Shown here in pieces: positions 11,270 to 24,072 of a stretch of DNA of 64,000 bases (its first letter is position 1; each line of letters begins with the position of its first letter). Location of the stretch: assembly GCA_028023455.1 (NCBI GenBank), contig JAQFVV010000023.1, forward strand, positions 1,136,501 through 1,200,500, in the 5' to 3' direction. This DNA is from Epiperipatus broadwayi (Eukaryota; Onychophora; Udeonychophora; Euonychophora; Peripatidae). The notes under the pieces are model-generated. The model worked only from the letters and a program-made list of their open reading frames with translations, made no database searches and was not told where the DNA came from. Position numbers and translations under genes: made by a program.

Positions 11270-12295
11270 GGTTTATTTAATAAGATATTAAATATATTTT
11301 AAGTATAACCAACACCATTTATTCCAACCATACAATATCAAATTATTTTGCTTTCTTATACAGTTTTAACATTTAAAATAGCTTTAAAATATTTTCTAGC
11401 TTTCTATGTATTTATTTTACTAGGTTTAAAGTCTATTTAGATATTATTATTACAATTAGAATACCTATACTTCTAATTAAATTTTTTTGAAGAAATTGGC
11501 TTTTTAGGACATTCAGCCCTAATGAAAAGGGTACAGTATATATATAATTATTATTATTATTACTGTAAAACTCCTTACACTTCATAATTTCATTCTTCCT
11601 TTTAATCCCCACAAAGAGGATTTGTACAGCCTATCTAAAGGTTTTGATACTGAGATTGAAAACTACAAGAATGTTCATTGATGTAAGTTGTTTAGTAAAT
11701 GAAGCCAGGCTTATTATAAAGTTCTCACTAAAATAAAACAATTATTGTTAAAAATGCAAAAATGTTTTGACTAAACGTCATAACTTGTTCAGGAGATAAA
11801 TACATTTTATTCTTGCATATAAAGGCAAAAAAGTTATTCCTTCATCCATCATAAAAAATAATCAATTGGTCACAGGCTAGCAGATGTTCCCTCTACTATT
11901 CTATTATTTCAAGGCCAAATTTTAATCTTCTTTCTGTCCTTATATTGATGCTCATACTTTTGGATTTCTAATTGCCAAATTACAAAGAATGATATTATAC
12001 TCAAGTTCAACTTATTTCCAGATAGCATACATTCTAATTCTCATGCAATCCCCATATTTATACCTACTTATCTAAGCTTCTTTACCACCCCATAATATTA
12101 AATCTATTCAATCATCTCTCTAAGTATGCTTACCAAATTGAACAACTATATCTGTCTCCTTAATTTTTTTTCTAAACAAAAAAAATTTTTCCATCCCCTC
12201 TAAATAACTTACATGCCATCTCCATAACTCCAATTTTAATCAAGACAATATAATTCATCATCATCAAAGATGTGATGTGATGTGATGCACTGTGA
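11270..12295. other. No recognisable gene
   Basis: AT-rich sequence. A short plus-strand stretch near 11620-11690 looks weakly coding-like, but no family motif supports it. Confidence 0.4.
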
Positions 12296-12299
12296 CTTC

Positions 12300-12880
12300 T
12301 CCTTATATGGAGTCAGGAATCTCTCAGCAACTATGTCCAGAGAAACCTGTTAGCCACTTTATCTTTCTTTTCCATTTCCCACCCTATGTTTTCCCAAAAT
12401 CTGCTCCATCCCATTTCCACAACATAATCTTTGTCAACTCCATGGCCTCCATATCTAAATTCCCTTTATCTTTTTCCAAACCCAGCATAAAAACTAATAA
12501 TCCCCTTTCTGTATAATCACTTTGTTCATATTTATTTTTTTATAACTTCATTATTTGTACCCTTTCTGCTTTCAAGCATTTACATTGAATTAACAGATGC
12601 CTAATACTTTCTATGCCTTCATTACACAACTTGCAGACTAACTCACCCTTATTTTTCCATTTATGTGTATATTCCCTTGTTGCTAAAGATCCCGTTCAAG
12701 CCTTAAGCAATAAACTATTTTCCTTGCTATTATCATTAATTAACTTCATACCCAATGTTCTGTTTACTTCTATATAAACTCTCTTTACTCCCATACTAGT
12801 TCTCCATCTCCAATTCCCTATTCTTTATTAATGCATCTATTCTTCTATCCCATACCTTATCACTATAACACTCAACAATC
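12300..12880 (-). pseudogene. LINE 3' end with C-terminal CCHC zinc-binding motif
   Basis: On the minus strand a frame near 12690-12540 reads CKLCNEGIESIRHLLIQC, a C-x2-C-x8-H-x4-C knuckle preceded by REYTHKWKNKGELV and followed by KCLKAERVQ. This is the late zinc-finger module found after the RT in many non-LTR retrotransposons (the R1/I/Jockey style CxxC..H..C). Downstream, GLLVFMLGLEKDKGNLDMEA and LWKWDGADF continue the usual C-terminal tail. Upstream (12730-12880) coding-like sequence such as WDRRIDALIKNRELEMEN can be followed with frameshifts. The RT itself is not on this strand here; the adjacent RT at 12955-14080 lies in the opposite orientation. Clade not assigned. Confidence 0.68.
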
Positions 12881-12954
12881 CTCCTAACACAATCATCCCA
12901 AAGTACACGTATATAAATTCTTCATCCAACCTATCATTCTGCCATCTATTTTAG

Positions 12955-14080
12955 ATTTTCAATTTGCAAAAATATATCATCCATTACTATAGCTACTACC
13001 CTTTTTAAAACAATTATAAATCAAGTGAAACACTTAATGAAAACTGGTCCACTTGCTATTCAATTAGATATTGCATCTGCCTTTGACTCTATCCCAATTG
13101 AAAATTTGATTCAGGCTCTTAACAACACACATCCCCATACTATACTATATATTCTTGCCATCCTTCTCATAAACAGAGAAAATTACATTATTCTTAAATA
13201 GAAAAATCCTACCTAGCTTCATCCATTACAGTTTCATTCCCCAAAGATCCTGCCTTAATGCTTTACTATTTATATTAATTCCTTGGTATTAGAAATTGAA
13301 AACAAACTAACAAGCATATATATATTCCACTCAGCAATAATAACATAAAGCATATTTCCTATATGGGTGACCTTTCTTTCTTCAACAAATTTCTTTCTGC
13401 ACTAACAATTCTTGAAGACTATTCAAAGCAATGCAAACTCTATTTCTTGCTTAATATATCATTTACAAGAACATTTTAATGGCAAATAGTATATCGTCTA
13501 CTTTCACAGTACCTCCTCATAATTTTTTAGGTTTTCCCATTCATAATCTATAAATTCCACAAGAACCTCAATCAAGATATACTACTTGCATCCATTGAAA
13601 ACAAATACAATACCTATCTAAAATTTATTTATCATTACATGCCAAAATCACTCATTAATATCCTATTATTCCCCAAAACAGCAAATTACACACCAATAAT
13701 CAATTTTACCATCTTCTTCCAAAAAAGAAAATAAATTTCTTAGGCACCAAACTGAAATGGGGAAAAAAGCTTTGGCAATGAGTATTAAAACCTGGCAAAC
13801 ACACACCATTAGTAATGGACTCTCACTCCATTTCATTACTATAATCCACCTTCAGAGAACAGTAAATGTAATAGTCAAATTTGTCACCTTTTTCTTGTCT
13901 CTCAGAAATTTATTTGCATCACCTCCAACAGATACACTACCTTCAAGTAAAAATACCTTTTTGAAAAACCTCAATATCCTTGCTACATACTCCGTCCTTA
14001 AGCAACATACTATATCAATAAAAATTAATTACCACGAAACTTATAATTTTTCCCCACAAAACAGTATTTATTAACACTAT
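12955..14080 (+). pseudogene. LINE reverse-transcriptase remnant
   Basis: RT motif A is read as AIQLDIASAFDSIP (about 13055-13096), with the expected Asp. A B-like segment PQRSCLNALLFILIP (about 13239-13283) and a degenerate C box YMGDLSFFNKFLSALTILED (13360 on) follow. The three motifs lie in three different frames, so at least two frameshifts separate them, and the usual DD of motif C is GD. After 13.5 kb the frame decays, with scattered open stretches to about 14.08 kb. This fits an old non-LTR retrotransposon of a different copy or family from the minus-strand tail just upstream. Confidence 0.7.
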
Positions 14081-17000
14081 AATCTCTTCTTAATTCAAAT
14101 ATCTTGATTTCCTTATCAAGATTAATTTGTACGGATTATCAACCTGTATCTTTTTAGCTAAAAAAATGTCATCAGCCAATATACATTCAATTTTCCCATT
14201 CTACCACAAAGTGGAAGAAACTATTTAATTTTTTTTTAAAATGTCCATCACTTTAAATTTATCAAATTCTCATTACATATATCATTAATTGTCAATTAGC
14301 CTCACTCATATAGTCATCAAGAGCATAGACAGAGGTCTTTAGAGAAACTATTTTTATTCTATTCACTCTTTGGTTTCTTAGATGCCATTTCAGTATCAAC
14401 CCAATTTTTAAAAAAAGTGCAGTAAAATTAGAAATCAAACCCTTGTACCTCCAGATATATATATGCAGCCACATGGAGGTTAATAACCTTACCTATATTA
14501 CTGTAACTATTGGTCAATAAAATTTGGATATGGTCTTTACTTTAATACCAATATCTTACATTAACTATATAGTTTTCTCATTTTAAACATAAATAATTAA
14601 TTAGCTACCCAATCGAATATGAACTCTTGTCTAAATTTAATAGCACAGCTCATATCCTAATTAATTTTTAACTACTTATATACAATTCTTTTTGAATCTG
14701 ATATAAGTAACACATATATTTATATGCATATAGATTTGCAATATTAACTCCGTCAATACAAACTAAAGTATAATATGTATGAATATAGTAGGTACTACAG
14801 ATGTAAACTATGTAACCACTGACTTCAACAATAAAGATTATGTTAAAAGTAAAATAAACAATTATTGTATCTTGTCTTACTGTTTCAATCAAAACTTTTA
14901 TAAACATGGTAATTTTTATTTTTTTATACTTTTGAACTGCCCCCTAAACCTAACAGTAGGACTTCCCAATAATCTAATATATATATATATATTGTGCCCT
15001 TTTTTATACGTCAGTAATAGTTTATAACAGTCAATTACTAAAAATTTTAAATTTTAGAATATATTCTTTTAATACATTAATTATATTAAGTCAATTATAT
15101 CTTTAAAGTACAATTTGAAGTTAAAGAGAATACGTAGTGTATAAAATCATTTAAAAATAGTTATATAAAGCTTTAAATATTGTTGCATATGGTTGTAAAA
15201 GCTGGCCATATTAAATAACACAGCTATAAATATTAAAAATATATTTAATAAATTCGATTTTAATAGTTTAAAACTTATAGTAATAAATGTTATATTTTAA
15301 ATTTAAAATCATATTTAAATAGTCAAAATTAATATAGTATATTTTTAAAATAAACTTTGTGATGGTGAAAATTATATCTAATTCTATATTTTCTAAATTA
15401 TTCTTCCAAATTTTTTATAATTATTTTATATAATATAATAAGTGTATCAATTTTATAAATCTAAGCAGAGAAATAGATTAAAAATCGTCTGTCAAAGTTA
15501 TTAATCATGTGACTTTTAATGTATACTTTCACACACACGCTTGTTAGAATTTAATAACAAAGTTTGTGTATTATAGAGTTGGATATAATGATTATTTATC
15601 ATAGAAGTGAATATTAAAATATTACATAGTTATTTCTAAATGCTTAAATGATGTAATAAAGACGAATACATTCATAATATAAAAATTAAATATTTTATTT
15701 AAATAAAAATAGATAAATTGAATATTAAGAAATGGAATAAGTTATTAAATGTTATTTTAATAGTTATTTTAAAAGATTAAATAATTTAAATAAAGTTATA
15801 ATTGAATTAAAAGTGGTATTTTAAATAATATTTTAAGTTCATTACATCATAATTTCTAATTTTGAAATTTAATTCTACTATAAACTAAAAATATGTAAAT
15901 TTGTTCTCAAGCTAAAGTAAGAATTAACCAATAGGAATAGGTATTCTTACAGACTATAAATATCATCATAACTAAGTTATCGGGGGAGATTAATAATGTA
16001 TTGAAACCGGAGAAAGGTAAATTATAACTATCAAAAAGATAGTATATTTTTAAAATTTCTATTTTAGTCAATTTTTTTTTTTAGTACTTTCTTATCGTTT
16101 TATTTGCAAAAAACTAATTGATAATTTTTAAAAGTATTTTTTGCAAAAGAGAGTTTTAAAATATAATAATTTAGAAACTTCGTGGAAATGATTTTCTAAT
16201 TTTTAAAGTACTTACCAGTCGTATTTTATCTAAAAATTTAACCTAAACTACGCAATAAAAAATGGATATACTGTGGAATAAAATGGATATAAATTGTAAT
16301 ACTGTAAAAATATTTGAAATATTTATTGATACAGCTTTATTAATATTTCACCGAAGAACTGTTTTGGTACATAAAAACCACAGCTCGGACATTATACGGA
16401 GTCTAAAAAAATGTATTGAAACGTATTATTTATAAGTTTATCCAAGATTTGTTTTTAAATAGTAATAAGACAATTATATTTCATGAATTATTTTATATAA
16501 TATGATATTCAAAGGAGTAAAATGTTATATCCTTTCTGAAGGTAACATTTTTTTTTATTTTTAAAAGAGATTTATAAATATACCAAACGAAAGTTTAAAT
16601 GTATCAAGAAGGAAACATATATCAAAAAGTGAACACATAGTTGAATAAAAGATGGATCCATGGAAATACAAATAGTACTTAAAAGTTTATCGAATATTTT
16701 AAAGTTAAATTAGATGGATTGATGCATCGAATACGCAGAGAATATTGGTAGAGAAGATTAAAAAGCTTCAGGGGATTAATTAATATTATGATTTAATAAT
16801 TATCATCCTAAATACTAAAACCAAGGATTATTTTCTATAAATTTTACTAAATGGATTAATAATTATTTTTATTTTAAACTTTAACGCACTTGGAGGAGAA
16901 CATTTTTAAAAACTCTAGAGAAAATAATAAACATTTTGGACTTATCAGGAACTATCATCAAGAAAATATGTAATTATAGTTTTGATTCCTTTTATTTTGT

Positions 17001-19520
17001 TAACCTAGTTTAAATCTAAATTTTTATATAAGATTAGGAAAAACATAAAAACATTAATTTATTAATATTAAAATTTTATAATATAACAATCTAATAATTT
17101 AGCTAAAAATATTTTAATATAAAGTGTATGGGTGTGATTTTTTTTTATATCTGCAATGCTCAAGTGGATAAAGGAAGCCTACTGAACACGATGACTAGAT
17201 AAAGGTTATTGGTAATAATAATAACTATTGATAATTTATAATGTATATTTTTTTGTTTTCTTTATATCATCCATAAATTGGAAGAATGAAGTGTAAAAGT
17301 TTTTTACTTATATGTACTGCATTTCATACAACATTTTAAAAAACATTATGAGATAGGATTGATTTGAAAATATGCATACGACAATTTTTTTTTATTAGTG
17401 ATATAATCCAACATAACAAATAATTATGTGATTCTTTTAAAATTTTCATGTTATTGGATATTCAAATATTGTCTAAGTAGATTGTATATGATTAGACATA
17501 TAGAATAATGAAGTAAGCAGACTTTTCTTATGGAACCGTAAGATTGTTTAACTATTAATGAATTTTATTTATTATTTTTGTAAATGCAGATAGTTATTTA
17601 TCGATGTAAGATGTGGAAAATCTTGAGAAATAATGTTGAGATAGTGGCTTGGAAGTACTATAGTTAGCAGGAAACCAAGATGATGTATTTTTAAAATAGG
17701 ATATGATAAGGAATGGAAATAATATTTAGTCTTTATGTGAATATCAGCATAGTTAACAAAGCCCTATGACTGATACACATTTTATTTGGACAGTGTTTAT
17801 ATTTTTTTAAATATTTGATGTTCTAATAAAGCTGAAGAAATAGCTTTAACATCGTCCCTGTACTAGAGGATATTAGGCAGGTAAATGTCATACCTCTTCG
17901 CACTGTGCCATGATTTTGAGATATGTTAAGAGTAATACTCTAGCTTTCTTCCTTAATCCTATGCATCTGTTTTCGCTATCTTTATTTCATGTAACTGCAT
18001 CGTTTAGTAAGATATGTTTAAGAGAAATGATAAATAATTTAGAACTTAGGTTATGCTATCGTTTTGTATAAGATTGGTTTATTTGCTTAGAAGGAATAGG
18101 ACGTTATAACTTAAAATTGAAGATCCAAAGTATCCTAAGGAAAGAAAAGAATCATAGAATATATTTTGAATTTTATTTCGGAAATGAAATATAAACTTTT
18201 TTAAAATAAAGTATCTAAACAAAGATATTTTCTTTAAAGTGATAATAATTTTAAATGCTTTAGTATTATTTTTTTTAAGAGAAAAATAAGTATTGCATAT
18301 TTTTAAAATACAATAGTACAAAGTAAATTATGTAAACAATATGCATAGTATATTTTTTGTTTATTGATTAACAGAAATATATTGATGATTACACTTATAT
18401 CATACTAAAGTAAGGCTTAAAGAAGAATATATTATGATTAGTAAACATTGTGTGATAAATACTAAAATCTAGTACTGAATTTTGGATAATATTTTGTGTA
18501 ACATCTTTGACTTTGCAAGATGAAATTTTTTTTAATATTTTGAGAAATCCATACTCATTATAAAATTTTGTTTTCTATAGAATGTTTTTCTAAGTATGAA
18601 TTTTTTAAAATAAGATAGTTTAATAATATTAAGGATAAAATGCTGTTGCTAATAAAGTAGATAAATATATTTGTAATAAGTTAACCATAATGAGAAACCA
18701 AATAGTAACATTTTTTTAAAATTTTGTCCTAAATCTAAATAAAGATATAATTGAAATATAAATTATTTTTTTTATAACCTGGTAGATCAAACTGTAAAGT
18801 AAAAAAGTTAAGGATATCCACTGTAAATAGTGTAAATAAATTGTTTATTTATTTGTTGTTAGTAATAAACTTTGTTAAATTTTGTTATTTCAAAAAATTT
18901 TGTGTCCGAGTTATTTATTTCTCCACATTGCTGCATGAAAACATGATATATGCATAATAATTGAAACAAATATATAATTTTGCACAAAAGATAAATAGAG
19001 AATTATTTTAAGAATTTTAAATATTTTATTGGTATTCATTATAATTAAATAATCATAATCTTACATTATTTTATTGGTCATAAATCAGTTATCACAATAT
19101 TATATTAAATTATATGCTATCAGTTGCCACACATATTTTGTTTGTCAGATTATTAAAATGCTACCACGTATTTATTATATCATTACATGAAGATATAAGA
19201 TCATATTATATTATTTCATTATTTTATTATGGTAATAAAATTATAGTAAAAAGAAAAGATATCCAGTAGTAATTAAACAATGAAGAATATTATTGTTATT
19301 TATTATTATTAGTTTCAGTGTAGTAGATTATGACATAAAATCCCTTCTCATATTTTACTACCGTATTTTAAATTAACTTAGAATAAACTTTATGAACCTG
19401 AGATTATTTTATTTGAGCTAGATTATTATTAAATAGAAGATTAAGATTTAATTATTAGTTTAATCTTAGTGAGTAGAAGTTATTAAAGTCGTAAGAATAC
19501 TATGAGTTTGTTATTTAAAA
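14081..19520. other. Long AT-rich stretch with nothing identifiable
   Basis: More than 5 kb dominated by A/T runs, with only short random frames on both strands. No RNA gene, repeat family or coding motif was recognised. Confidence 0.5.
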
Positions 19521-19527
19521 TAGTAAT

Positions 19528-19805
19528 AAAGGGGGATAGTGTTCTTATGCCATTGAGGTAGTATCCTGTAGGATATTGGCTCAATGTAATCTATCTTGTC
19601 ACCTGTATTTTCACTTCAAGTCTCATGAAAATATTAAATATTTATTTAATTTATTTTTATAAACTGAACCTTATTCGTATTTTAAATTTGAGCTAGTGAA
19701 ATATTTTAATTTTAATGCTGAATATTTTAGTTATTAATTATTAACTGAGATAGAACCCATTTTATTTTATATCATATATTATCTGGAAGTGAGGATGCAC
19801 GAGAA
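19528..19805 (+). repeat. Possible LTR upstream of the coiled-coil gag (tentative)
   Basis: A polypurine-like AAAGGGGGATAG (19528-19539) is followed by TGTTCTTATGCC (from 19540), and the stretch ends near GAGGATGCA shortly before a primer-binding-site-like sequence. TG...CA ends and position fit an LTR, but I found no second copy downstream, so this is only a candidate. Confidence 0.25.
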
Positions 19806-20050
19806 GAAGGATAGATTTTGGCCCCCAACGTGGTTGGCATGATGTGTAGTGGAGCTACACATAGACAAGGTAAGATTTTGGCGCCAGCAACGTGTTGGGC
19901 CTGAGTATTTAAAATGGGAGAGTATAATGGGCTTACATGACATGGGGAAGTCTCGGTTAGATTTTTCTCTTCCAACGTGACTGCACGATATGTAGTTGGG
20001 ACTACAATCGATAGGTCAGATTGTGGTACCCAAACATTTAGGCTACGAGG
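19806..20050 (+). repeat. Tandemly repeated primer-binding-site-like leader
   Basis: TTTTGGCCCCCAACGTGG (about 19815), TTTTGGCGCCAGCAACGTG (about 19876) and TCTTCCAACGTGACTG (about 19968) head three imperfect repeats. The first and third share the following text (CATGATGTGTAGT / CACGATATGTAGT) and lead into a GGT(A/C)AGATT motif. The first two resemble the complement of the 3' end of tRNA-Lys (TGGCGCCCAACGTGG), a common primer-binding site in LTR elements. The position, upstream of a gag-like frame on the same strand, supports this. Confidence 0.5.
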
Positions 20051-20649
20051 TGTATTAGGAAAGTAATTAAGAATATACAATACAATAGTTAGTATTAGAA
20101 TTTGTTCGCGTAACTTTGAAGATTATTGATAGTATATCTCACAGAAGATAGATAATTTAATATTTTATTATAGCAATAATTATTTAGGATTTGATTATTA
20201 TAGTGAACTAAGTGCTTATTACTAAAAATATTGCAATTTTATGTGGTAGATAATCTGATTGTTTAAAAATAGTAAAGTACTATATTGTTTGTAAAACAAT
20301 TAGCAAATAAAATTTTAAAATATGCATATGTGGCTAACGATTATTTAGTATTCACTATGACCATGTCAATTATTGAAATATTAAAAATATATTTTGAAAA
20401 TGCTTTAATATGTGCAAAATATCTGTGAATCATGCATGTGGGAAATAATGTTGTGACACACATAATGTTAATCGTTATTGTTATTTAGGATTAGATTGTA
20501 TAAGGTGTAAAGGAGGTATTATCTATGGTTTATTGTGGGTGATGGTTAGATGGAGATAGAAGAAACTGGTAAGGAACTATTTTTATGAAAAATTAATAGT
20601 AATATATTGTTTAAATATTGAGTTTTGAAAAAGCATATTTGTAAAAAAA

Positions 20650-22705
20650 ATGAATAATCAAGATAATAATTTAGAGAGTGAAATATCTGAGTTTATTGTC
20701 GATGATAGTTGTGAAGAGAAACGAGAAATAGAAAACTTAATCGAAATGGAAACAGTTGTAGATAGTGTCCAAATTATAGACAGTAAGTTAAAAGAAGAGG
20801 AGGAAGAGGTTATGGGAATTAGAACAGTGGAAGAAAAGATAATAGTGCCTAAAAAGGAGGTAGAGAACTCCCAAATATCTCAAATGTTATTGATGATGAA
20901 GGGGATGAAAGAAGATAATAGAAAAATAGAGAAGAAATGAACAAAAATAGTATCAAGTTAGATGCTAAATTTGATTCTTTTAAAGAAGATAGTAATATAA
21001 AATTTGATGTTCTTAATGAAAATATGAGTAAAAATAGAGAAGATAGAATATAAAATTTAAGCTCTTAATGAAAATATGGGTAAAAATAGAGAAGCTCTTA
21101 GAGAGGATACAAAAGCTCTTAATGAAAATATGAGTAAAAATATTGAGTCTCTTAATGAAAACCAAAATAAAACAAATATAAGATTAGAATCTCTTAGTGA
21201 AAATGTGGACAAAAATAGTAATGAAATCAGAACTTGTGTAGAAAGTATGAATCAAAAACTTAATGAAACCTGTAAGACGGTAGAAGATTTTAAGGTGGAA
21301 GTACAAGATAAATTTAATAATTTGGATTTAAAATTTGATAACAATGAAAAGGTTATTGATTCTTTAAAGGAAGAAATAATGCAAATAGAAGACAGAAATC
21401 AAAAGTTGTTGAAGAGAAAATTTTCTGAATTTTCAGAAAGAGCAGTAAAAGATTTTAAAACTCAAATAGAAGAATCTATTGTCCGATGTCAACTAAATAA
21501 TAGTATGTTAGATCAGAAAATAGTGAGTTATAATTTAAGTGTAAAGAGTGAAATCTATGAAGTAAAGAGTAATATAAATCATATTAATGAAGAAATTAAA
21601 ATTATTAAGGAAGAGGTAGTTCAGACTAAAATAAGTATAAAAGAGGAAGTTCACAAGGAAGTAATGGGAAAATTAAAAGATTTAGGGATACAAAACTTTG
21701 AAGGGAAGATAGTAAGTAAGAAAGTATCTCATGAAATAAGTAGTAAATCTGTTGAAATAATTAGTACAGATTTGGAAAAGAATCAAGAATCTATTAATTT
21801 AATTAGTGTAAATGTGGTAGATGATGAAGAAATTATAGAGATGGTAAATAAGGAAAATCCACAATTCATTGAGATAGTTAATAAAGATATTAACTTACGT
21901 AGTAATTTGACAGCAGAAAACATAGATTCTGTTAAATTAGGAGATAAAGATAGAGATAATGATGTATCATTTGTTAAGATAGCAGATGACGAATTTAAAA
22001 AAGATGAGTCTTATATTAAATTAGCTAGTAAAGAAACCAAGTTATTTGTTGAAAAAACTATTATAGATAATGAAATGATTTATGAAGAAAAGGAGATTCA
22101 TAAAAAGTCTATTGAAATAGTTGATAATAGGAATGAAATATACAGAAGAATATTGAAAAATCCCAAAGAATATTTTAAATTGACTAATGAAATGATAGGA
22201 GTGAGCAAATCCTAGAAAGATTAGTTGGTGAAAGAACTATAGATCAACTTAATAGTTTTAAAAAATATTATATGGATGATAAAAGATTTGGTAAATCTAC
22301 AGGGATAAAGTTTCTCTTCAGAGCAAAAGTATTTAAAGTTGTTGGAACATGAGTTACCAAAAATTATTGATAAAAGTAGTAATAAATTTAAAAATAAAAT
22401 GCAAGATATGATACCTAAATGTAGTGTTAATGATAGAAATATTCGTTTACAATTTGATATTTCTAAAGAAATATTGTTTAAAGGAATTAGAAACTTGATA
22501 CCTAATAGTGAATTTATAAGAGAATAATTTAATCAGAATAGAGATATAAGCAAGATAAAAGTAAGACTTAAATGTCTAAAGCACGAGAAATCCATGGCAG
22601 ATTTTCTTAAGAATAATCTTAATAAAGGAAAGAAGATAGGAAAAGCTAAGGTGAGGCTTAAGGAAGTCGAAAGAGAATTAAAATTTAGAAAAGAAAATAC
22701 CTAAT
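20650..22705 (+). pseudogene. Coiled-coil gag-like protein of an LTR-type element
   Basis: ATG at 20650 starts an acidic frame of 96 codons (MNNQDNNLESEISEFIVDD). The frame stops at 20938, continues in another frame from 20937, and returns at about 21060 to a 379-codon frame ending at 22215. Degenerate frames follow to about 22705. The protein is lysine- and glutamate-rich with heptad-like spacing, an extended coiled coil, and contains about four repeats of a LNENMSKNxEx motif at 20.99-21.18 kb that are also visible in the DNA. No zinc knuckle or protease was found. Its placement between a PBS-like leader and an integrase tail argues for Gag rather than a host gene. The assignment is inferred from context; the protein itself matches no family I can name. 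Confidence 0.55.
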
Positions 22706-22759
22706 GATTAAGACAAATAATTCCTAGATAAGACGTATATTTAAAAAATATAAAGTTAT

Positions 22760-22965
22760 AGCCTTATTTTTTACAGAACAAATATAAAACTTTAAAATGT
22801 CATAACCTTCAAAGAAATCAATTTAAGAAATTTCTTGAGTTATATGAGGGTCCATATAAGATTTTTAGCAAAGTAGGAGAAAATGCTTTCATGTTGACTA
22901 CACCAGATGGTGAAAAAGGGACGTACAACGCTAGGAGTCTAATCCCATACCCATCAGAAGTGTAG
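22760..22965 (+). pseudogene. Integrase C-terminal tail of an LTR retrotransposon
   Basis: The open frame from 22760 ends at TAG 22963-22965 and reads KKFLELYEGPYKIFSKVGEN, then AFMLTTPDGEKGTYNARSLI and PYPSEV. The L-Y-x-GPYKI...N-x-F-x-L...YN-x2-SLIPY pattern is the closing segment of Ty3/Gypsy-type integrases. RT, RNase H and the integrase core are absent between this and the gag-like frames, so this element also has a gag-to-integrase-tail deletion. The sequence after the stop (22966-23055) shows no clear polypurine tract or LTR. Confidence 0.75.
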
Positions 22966-23054
22966 AATATATATACTGCTTATATTATTTTGAATGGGGT
23001 TCTCGGATAAATATTTTTTAATGCAGTCTTTGGATTACTTTAGATTGGGTATCC

Positions 23055-24000
23055 CTGCTTTTAATAATAGTGTTACTTTTTTTTTATTGTTGAAATAATT
23101 TTTCTTTATTAACAAGAAGTTTTATTATGCTAATGAATGTGTTTTTTTTTTTAAGTAGCTTTTCTTGCCATTTCACATTTATATTCTGTATATCTATATA
23201 AAAATCATCTACATTTTTATCTGAATTACAACTTGTTGACAAATAAACTGAATTATCTCTCTCTCTCTGGATATTTTCCATTAAGTTGAGTAATTAAACC
23301 TTGTTTCCAAGATCTTTTTGGAATTTATGAATATTTCAAGAATATAAGTTTTACTCCCCTCATTGTAAACCCAACACTGGTAAGATAAATGCAATAGGAA
23401 ACTTGTGACAATTAGGCTTCTTAATTTTTTGCCATTCTATTTGATATATCATTAATCTCCACAGTGTTGTTTTTTATTATTTTTATTTATAATAAATTCT
23501 ATTTTGTACTTCCAATATTTGTGACTTCACAATAAAATATATATCCATTTTTCAAATCAATTTATACTTTTATTTTTAACTTCAGGAATTCAACAATGTC
23601 TAATTTAACATTATGAAATACTTCCAATTTTTTCAGTGTTCTTTTATCTAAAAGTGATCTATAACTATAGGTAACCAATAAAAGATCATTATAGAATAGG
23701 AATCTAGATCTGTTAGCCAGTAATTTTTATTACATTCTGCCTTTTTATTCACCAGTCACTATCTTAAATGATTAGTTCTCAGCATGCAAAATATATGGGC
23801 CATAATTCATTTTTGATTATCATAATTATAAATATAAAAGAAAATGAGCATCTTACACATAGTTATATATTCATTCTAAGTTCAAAAAATTTATGTAATG
23901 CTTCATTAAGAATTGTCAGAATTCTGAGATATCTATGATATTTCTTTGTCATATTGATTTATGCTTTTGGTGAACAGTCTGTTCATGTTCTTATACTTTA
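23055..24000 (-). pseudogene. RTE-type LINE remnant (fourth copy)
   Basis: By eye this aligns to the RTE copy at 35200-36550. Shared landmarks on the plus strand are TTTTTAATAATAGTGTTA with the following T-rich segment, the CTTCCAATATTTGTGACTTC / CTTCCAATATTTGTAATTTG block (23510 and 36110), and TTTGGTGAACAGTCT near 23972 versus TATTGGTGAACAGTCT near 36540. Those regions correspond to the endonuclease-to-RT linker of the element. No intact frame remains; a short frame at 23084-23281 is all that is open. Orientation follows the other copies (minus). Confidence 0.55.
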
Positions 24001-24015
24001 TGAATAATCACAGCT

Positions 24016-24017
<2 letters not shown>

Positions 24018-24071
<54 letters not shown>
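24018..24071. repeat. (AAT)n microsatellite
   Basis: About 18 uninterrupted AAT units. Confidence 0.97.

Positions 24072-24072
<1 letters not shown>

Noticed and set aside
14668-15027. Overlapping frames of about 80 codons on both strands
   Set aside because: Low-complexity AT-rich sequence with Tyr/Asn/Ile bias; no domain, and length is within chance expectation.
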